From assembly GCA_963810485.1 (NCBI GenBank), contig CAWENQ010000006.1, positions 156,245 through 220,244 on the forward strand: 64,000 bases of DNA, read 5' to 3'. The stretch comes from DATKFM01 sp963810485. GTDB taxonomy: Bacteria; Pseudomonadota; Alphaproteobacteria; Dongiales; Dongiaceae. The translations under genes and the position numbers were made by a program. The notes under the pieces were generated by a model that saw nothing but the letters and a program-made list of their open reading frames with translations, was not told where the DNA came from and did not search any database. This document shows positions 61,657 through 64,000 of the stretch, piece by piece. Position 1 is the first letter of the stretch, and every line of letters starts with the position of its first letter.

Positions 61657-62859
61657 CTAGGAAACTTTGAGATAGGCCGCTAGGAACTCATCCCACTGTG
61701 TCTCGGTTGCCAAATTCAGGGCGAGGAATTCATCGTACTCGCGGCTTTGTTTGTGAGTCGACGGCGCATAGATAGTGATTCCGTGTGAATCGGCGTACTC
61801 GTCAGCATGATGCTCATGCAACACAGCAGAGGAGAATGCGTTCATCACGGCTGACCCAGTGCGCTGCACTTGTGGGTCATCGACCCGAGCGTTGATCGCT
61901 TGCGCAAGGGCCCGGAGGTCCTTGTCCATCGGTGCTCGCCAGTAGATCTCGGTGGCTCTCATGGCCCGGCGATAGGCCGCACGATTGGCAGGTAAACCGT
62001 TTCTGAGCGCGACTGCCCATGCATCAACAGCGACGAGCATTGGATCGAGGCGCTCATCAACCGCAACAGCTGACCACGTCTTGTCACTGACAGTGGATTC
62101 GCTGGAACTGATTGCGAGTTCGTCGGCAGACATCGTGGGGTCAGTCTTCAGTTGCTTGAGGAAGACGTCATATTCCAGACCTTCCCAGCCCACGTACTCC
62201 TGGGAACCAGTGACTGCGGTGGCATTGCCGTGCCAGAGGTCGAGGATCTCAAGTGAGGCCATGTTGCAGCCGTCGTAGCCCACGACGTCGATGAACCCCA
62301 ACTCCGGGATGGCCGACTTCGTCTCGTCGTAGTCGAGAGTGTCCTGGTTCGTGTCGTCACTCATGACCCATCCGGGGTGCCAACTCCACCCATGTCCCCA
62401 GAAGTAGAGGGCGTAATGATCAGCGGGGTAGTTCGACTTTGTCCAGTCGACAAAGTCGATGACGGTTTGTTCGTCCCCCATGTTGCGTTCGCCCCAATCG
62501 GCCACCGCACTGGCGGAGTCCGCCTTCATCCCGGAAGTCACATGGAAGAGCTTGGTACCCCGCCAGTCGTCGTAACGTTTGTCATAGCCAGGCCCGCGGT
62601 CCGCCAGCGCGACGATCTGCACATTCGCGTCTGAGCCGGCTTCGGCTAACTCCGTCTCCAAGTCCTTGACGACGTACTTCTCCAGGTTGTTGTCACCTGA
62701 GATGTAGACCATCACCGTCCAGTCGGCCTGCTCCGGCGACGAGGCTGGCGCTGGGTCTTCATTGCTAGCGCAGCCAACGACTGCTGCTATCAGGACACCG
62801 AGCGCGAACAGGCTGAGACGTCGCCGACGAAGAACTGGCCGCTGCGCTATGAAATCCAT
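61657..62859 (-). CDS. Clostripain family (C11) cysteine peptidase lipoprotein, intact
   Basis: About 400 residues. The N-terminal signal ends in a lipobox, LIAAVVGCAS, so the enzyme should be membrane-anchored. The C11 domain starts WTVMVYISGDNNLEKYVVKD; catalytic His is in YFWGHGWSWHPGW and catalytic Cys in VVGYDGCNMASLEIL. Clostripain-type enzymes cleave after basic residues. The ATG at 62859 follows GGGGAC; a longer frame from 62922 would put 21 residues ahead of the signal. It is closely similar to the frameshifted copy at 46491-47682. Confidence 0.9.
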   Translation of the reverse strand: MDFIAQRPVLRRRRLSLFALGVLIAAVVGCASNEDPAPASSPEQADWTVMVYISGDNNLEKYVVKDLETELAEAGSDANVQIVALADRGPGYDKRYDDWRGTKLFHVTSGMKADSASAVADWGERNMGDEQTVIDFVDWTKSNYPADHYALYFWGHGWSWHPGWVMSDDTNQDTLDYDETKSAIPELGFIDVVGYDGCNMASLEILDLWHGNATAVTGSQEYVGWEGLEYDVFLKQLKTDPTMSADELAISSSESTVSDKTWSAVAVDERLDPMLVAVDAWAVALRNGLPANRAAYRRAMRATEIYWRAPMDKDLRALAQAINARVDDPQVQRTGSAVMNAFSSAVLHEHHADEYADSHGITIYAPSTHKQSREYDEFLALNLATETQWDEFLAAYLKVS

Positions 62860-62937
62860 GCTGTCCCCGAGCCCCGAATGTGTGCCTCTGGCGATGATGA
62901 CATTGGGTTGCACGTTCAGCAATACGCCACGCGTTTG

Positions 62938-64000
62938 TTATCGACGACGAAAGCGGAGCCCGCCGATGATTTGCCCAAGCAACACCCCGGCCGCCAGGGC
63001 CAACGCTACCGAGAAAGCTTCGACGAGCGAGGCGATGCCGTCTGACTGCCTGTTCTGGGTGACAAAGAGCAATCCCTGATAGAGCGCTAGGCCAGGGAGT
63101 AGGGGCACGATGGCGGGGACCGTCACTAAGACGGCCGGCACGCGTAGGCGTGCCCCGATGAGGCGACTGGCCAGGCCGATCACGATGGCTGGCACGGCGG
63201 TTGCGGTCCCTGGACTGGAGATGAATTGTTCGACTCCGGAGAGAATGAGGACGCCCAGGCTTCCCATCAACCCGGCGACCAACGCCAACCGTCGCGGTGA
63301 CTGGTACGTCAGTGCGGCCGCGAAGGAGGCGACAGCGGCAGCCAGCGACAGCTACCAAGATGCTGACGGCCGTCCCCCGTGGACCCACCGTGACTTGCAT
63401 GTTGACGCCGTACTCATCGGCAACGACCAAACCGAAGAGCACGCCGGCCACGATGCCAACGGTTGCCATCGTCAGCTCGACGACACGTGCTGCTGCGGTG
63501 ACAGCGAAGAGACTGATGGCTTCTTGTGCAGCGACCATCAGGCTCATGCCAGGCAGCAAGGCGATGATTCCGCCCACCACGACCAGTGACGACGTGACGT
63601 CGACGTCGGACGCGGTGAGTGCGACGGCTACTAGGGTGGCGAGTAATGCCAAGGTCACGTTGGTGAAGAACGTCGGCCATCCGCGGCGAGACATCCGTTC
63701 GCCAAGAAGCCCACTAAGCGACGCAGTCGCGAACGCTACTGCCGCCGTTAAGGCATCGCCTCCAAGGCCGACAGTGATGGCTGCTGACAGTGCTCCAGAG
63801 GCGGGAACACTGATCCACTGTTGAAACGGTTTGCGAAGACGCTCGACCTCGGTGATTCGCGCTTCCAGTTCCGAGATCGGGACGAGTCCGTCGGAAAGGT
63901 CGAGAACGAGTTGGTGAGCGGCTGCGACGCGCGCATAGTGCGTTGCGCGTCCGCGCACCACCCGCATGTCGCTCAGCCCGGGTTCGCCGGCATGAGGGCG
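62938..64000 (-). CDS. ThrE-type threonine/serine exporter, frameshifted, N-terminus outside the window
   Basis: The gene runs in from the right edge with no stop. The cytoplasmic segment MRVVRGRATHYARVAAAHQLVLDL is the ThrE (DUF1212) pattern. Transmembrane helices follow, including ALSAAITVGLGGDALTAAVA and GIIALLPGMSLMVAAQEAIS. The frame breaks by one base near 63350; the next frame restores LAAAVASFAAALTYQSPRRL and then the C-terminal half, VPAIVPLLPGLALYQGL, to a stop at 62938. Members export amino acids, serine or threonine in Corynebacterium. Met at 63967 is internal to the family alignment, not the start. Confidence 0.87.

Noticed and set aside
42761..64000. The right part as a genomic island acquired by an alphaproteobacterium
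   Set aside because: It begins with a gene cut mid-domain, has no integrase, transposase or att repeats, carries ordinary actinobacterial housekeeping-like genes, and shows no return to the first composition before the edge. A chimeric assembly is simpler.
1..64000. CRISPR arrays
   Set aside because: No regularly spaced direct repeats of 24-40 bases with unique spacers were seen, and no cas genes. Repeats present are palindromic intergenic elements.

Overview
The window appears to be two unrelated bacterial genome pieces joined near position 42,800. Bases 1 to about 42,800 look alphaproteobacterial, most like the Rhodospirillales by gene content: era-rnc-lepB-acpS-rsh-rpoZ, an Anbu proteasome cluster, a bactofilin-M23 pair, cysD-cysNC, and GC-rich palindromic intergenic repeats. 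From about 42,800 to the right edge the sequence looks actinobacterial: a pot polyamine-type transport operon with a Tat-dependent lipoprotein, a fused urease gamma/beta subunit, a tRNA without encoded CCA, ThrE, frequent GTG starts and lower GC by eye. The join cuts an RluA-type pseudouridine synthase at its C-terminus and a PotA ATPase in its middle, with no integrase, insertion sequence or att site nearby. I read it as an assembly chimera, not a transfer event.

Layout of the left part: a partial VOC protein; a lipoprotein; a poorly coding stretch with inverted repeats; a trimethylamine-dehydrogenase-like flavoprotein; an SDR oxidoreductase; the era-rnc-lepB / acpS-rsh / rpoZ / folK housekeeping block on the minus strand; a NYN-domain protein and a family 5 uracil-DNA glycosylase; a COG3904-type periplasmic protein; the Anbu cluster (alpha-E protein, ATP-grasp protein, Anbu); a GNAT protein, smpB and dapA; a lytic transglycosylase, a haloacid dehalogenase and a threonine dehydratase; bactofilin plus M23 peptidase; the sulfate-activation genes cysD and cysNC, with an SLC13-type permease divergent from them; a cupin; a bufferin-type RiPP operon (DUF2282 precursor, DUF692 MNIO enzyme, DUF2063 partner, DoxX); a glutamine-synthetase-like gene with a class III aminotransferase; two tandem chemoreceptors; an AceE-like thiamine enzyme; and the truncated RluA gene.

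Layout of the right part: potA (3' end)-potD-potB-potC closed by a perfect 18-bp terminator stem; a badly frameshifted clostripain-family peptidase; ureC and ureAB; a CAT-anticodon tRNA; a probable Cys-His peptidase; a phosphodiester glycosidase family protein; a pseudo-receiver/thioredoxin-reductase-like flavoprotein immediately followed by a membrane class III nucleotidyl cyclase; an MFS exporter; a 2'-5' RNA ligase-like phosphodiesterase; a flavodoxin-like protein; a large glycine-rich secreted protein; an isochorismatase-family hydrolase; an intact clostripain paralog; and a ThrE-type exporter running off the edge.

Both parts carry many single-base frameshifts inside otherwise well conserved genes, about 20 in total, which suggests uncorrected indels from an error-prone assembly. 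Of the systems present, the bufferin operon, the Anbu cluster, the variant urease and the flavoprotein-cyclase pair deserve the closest look.
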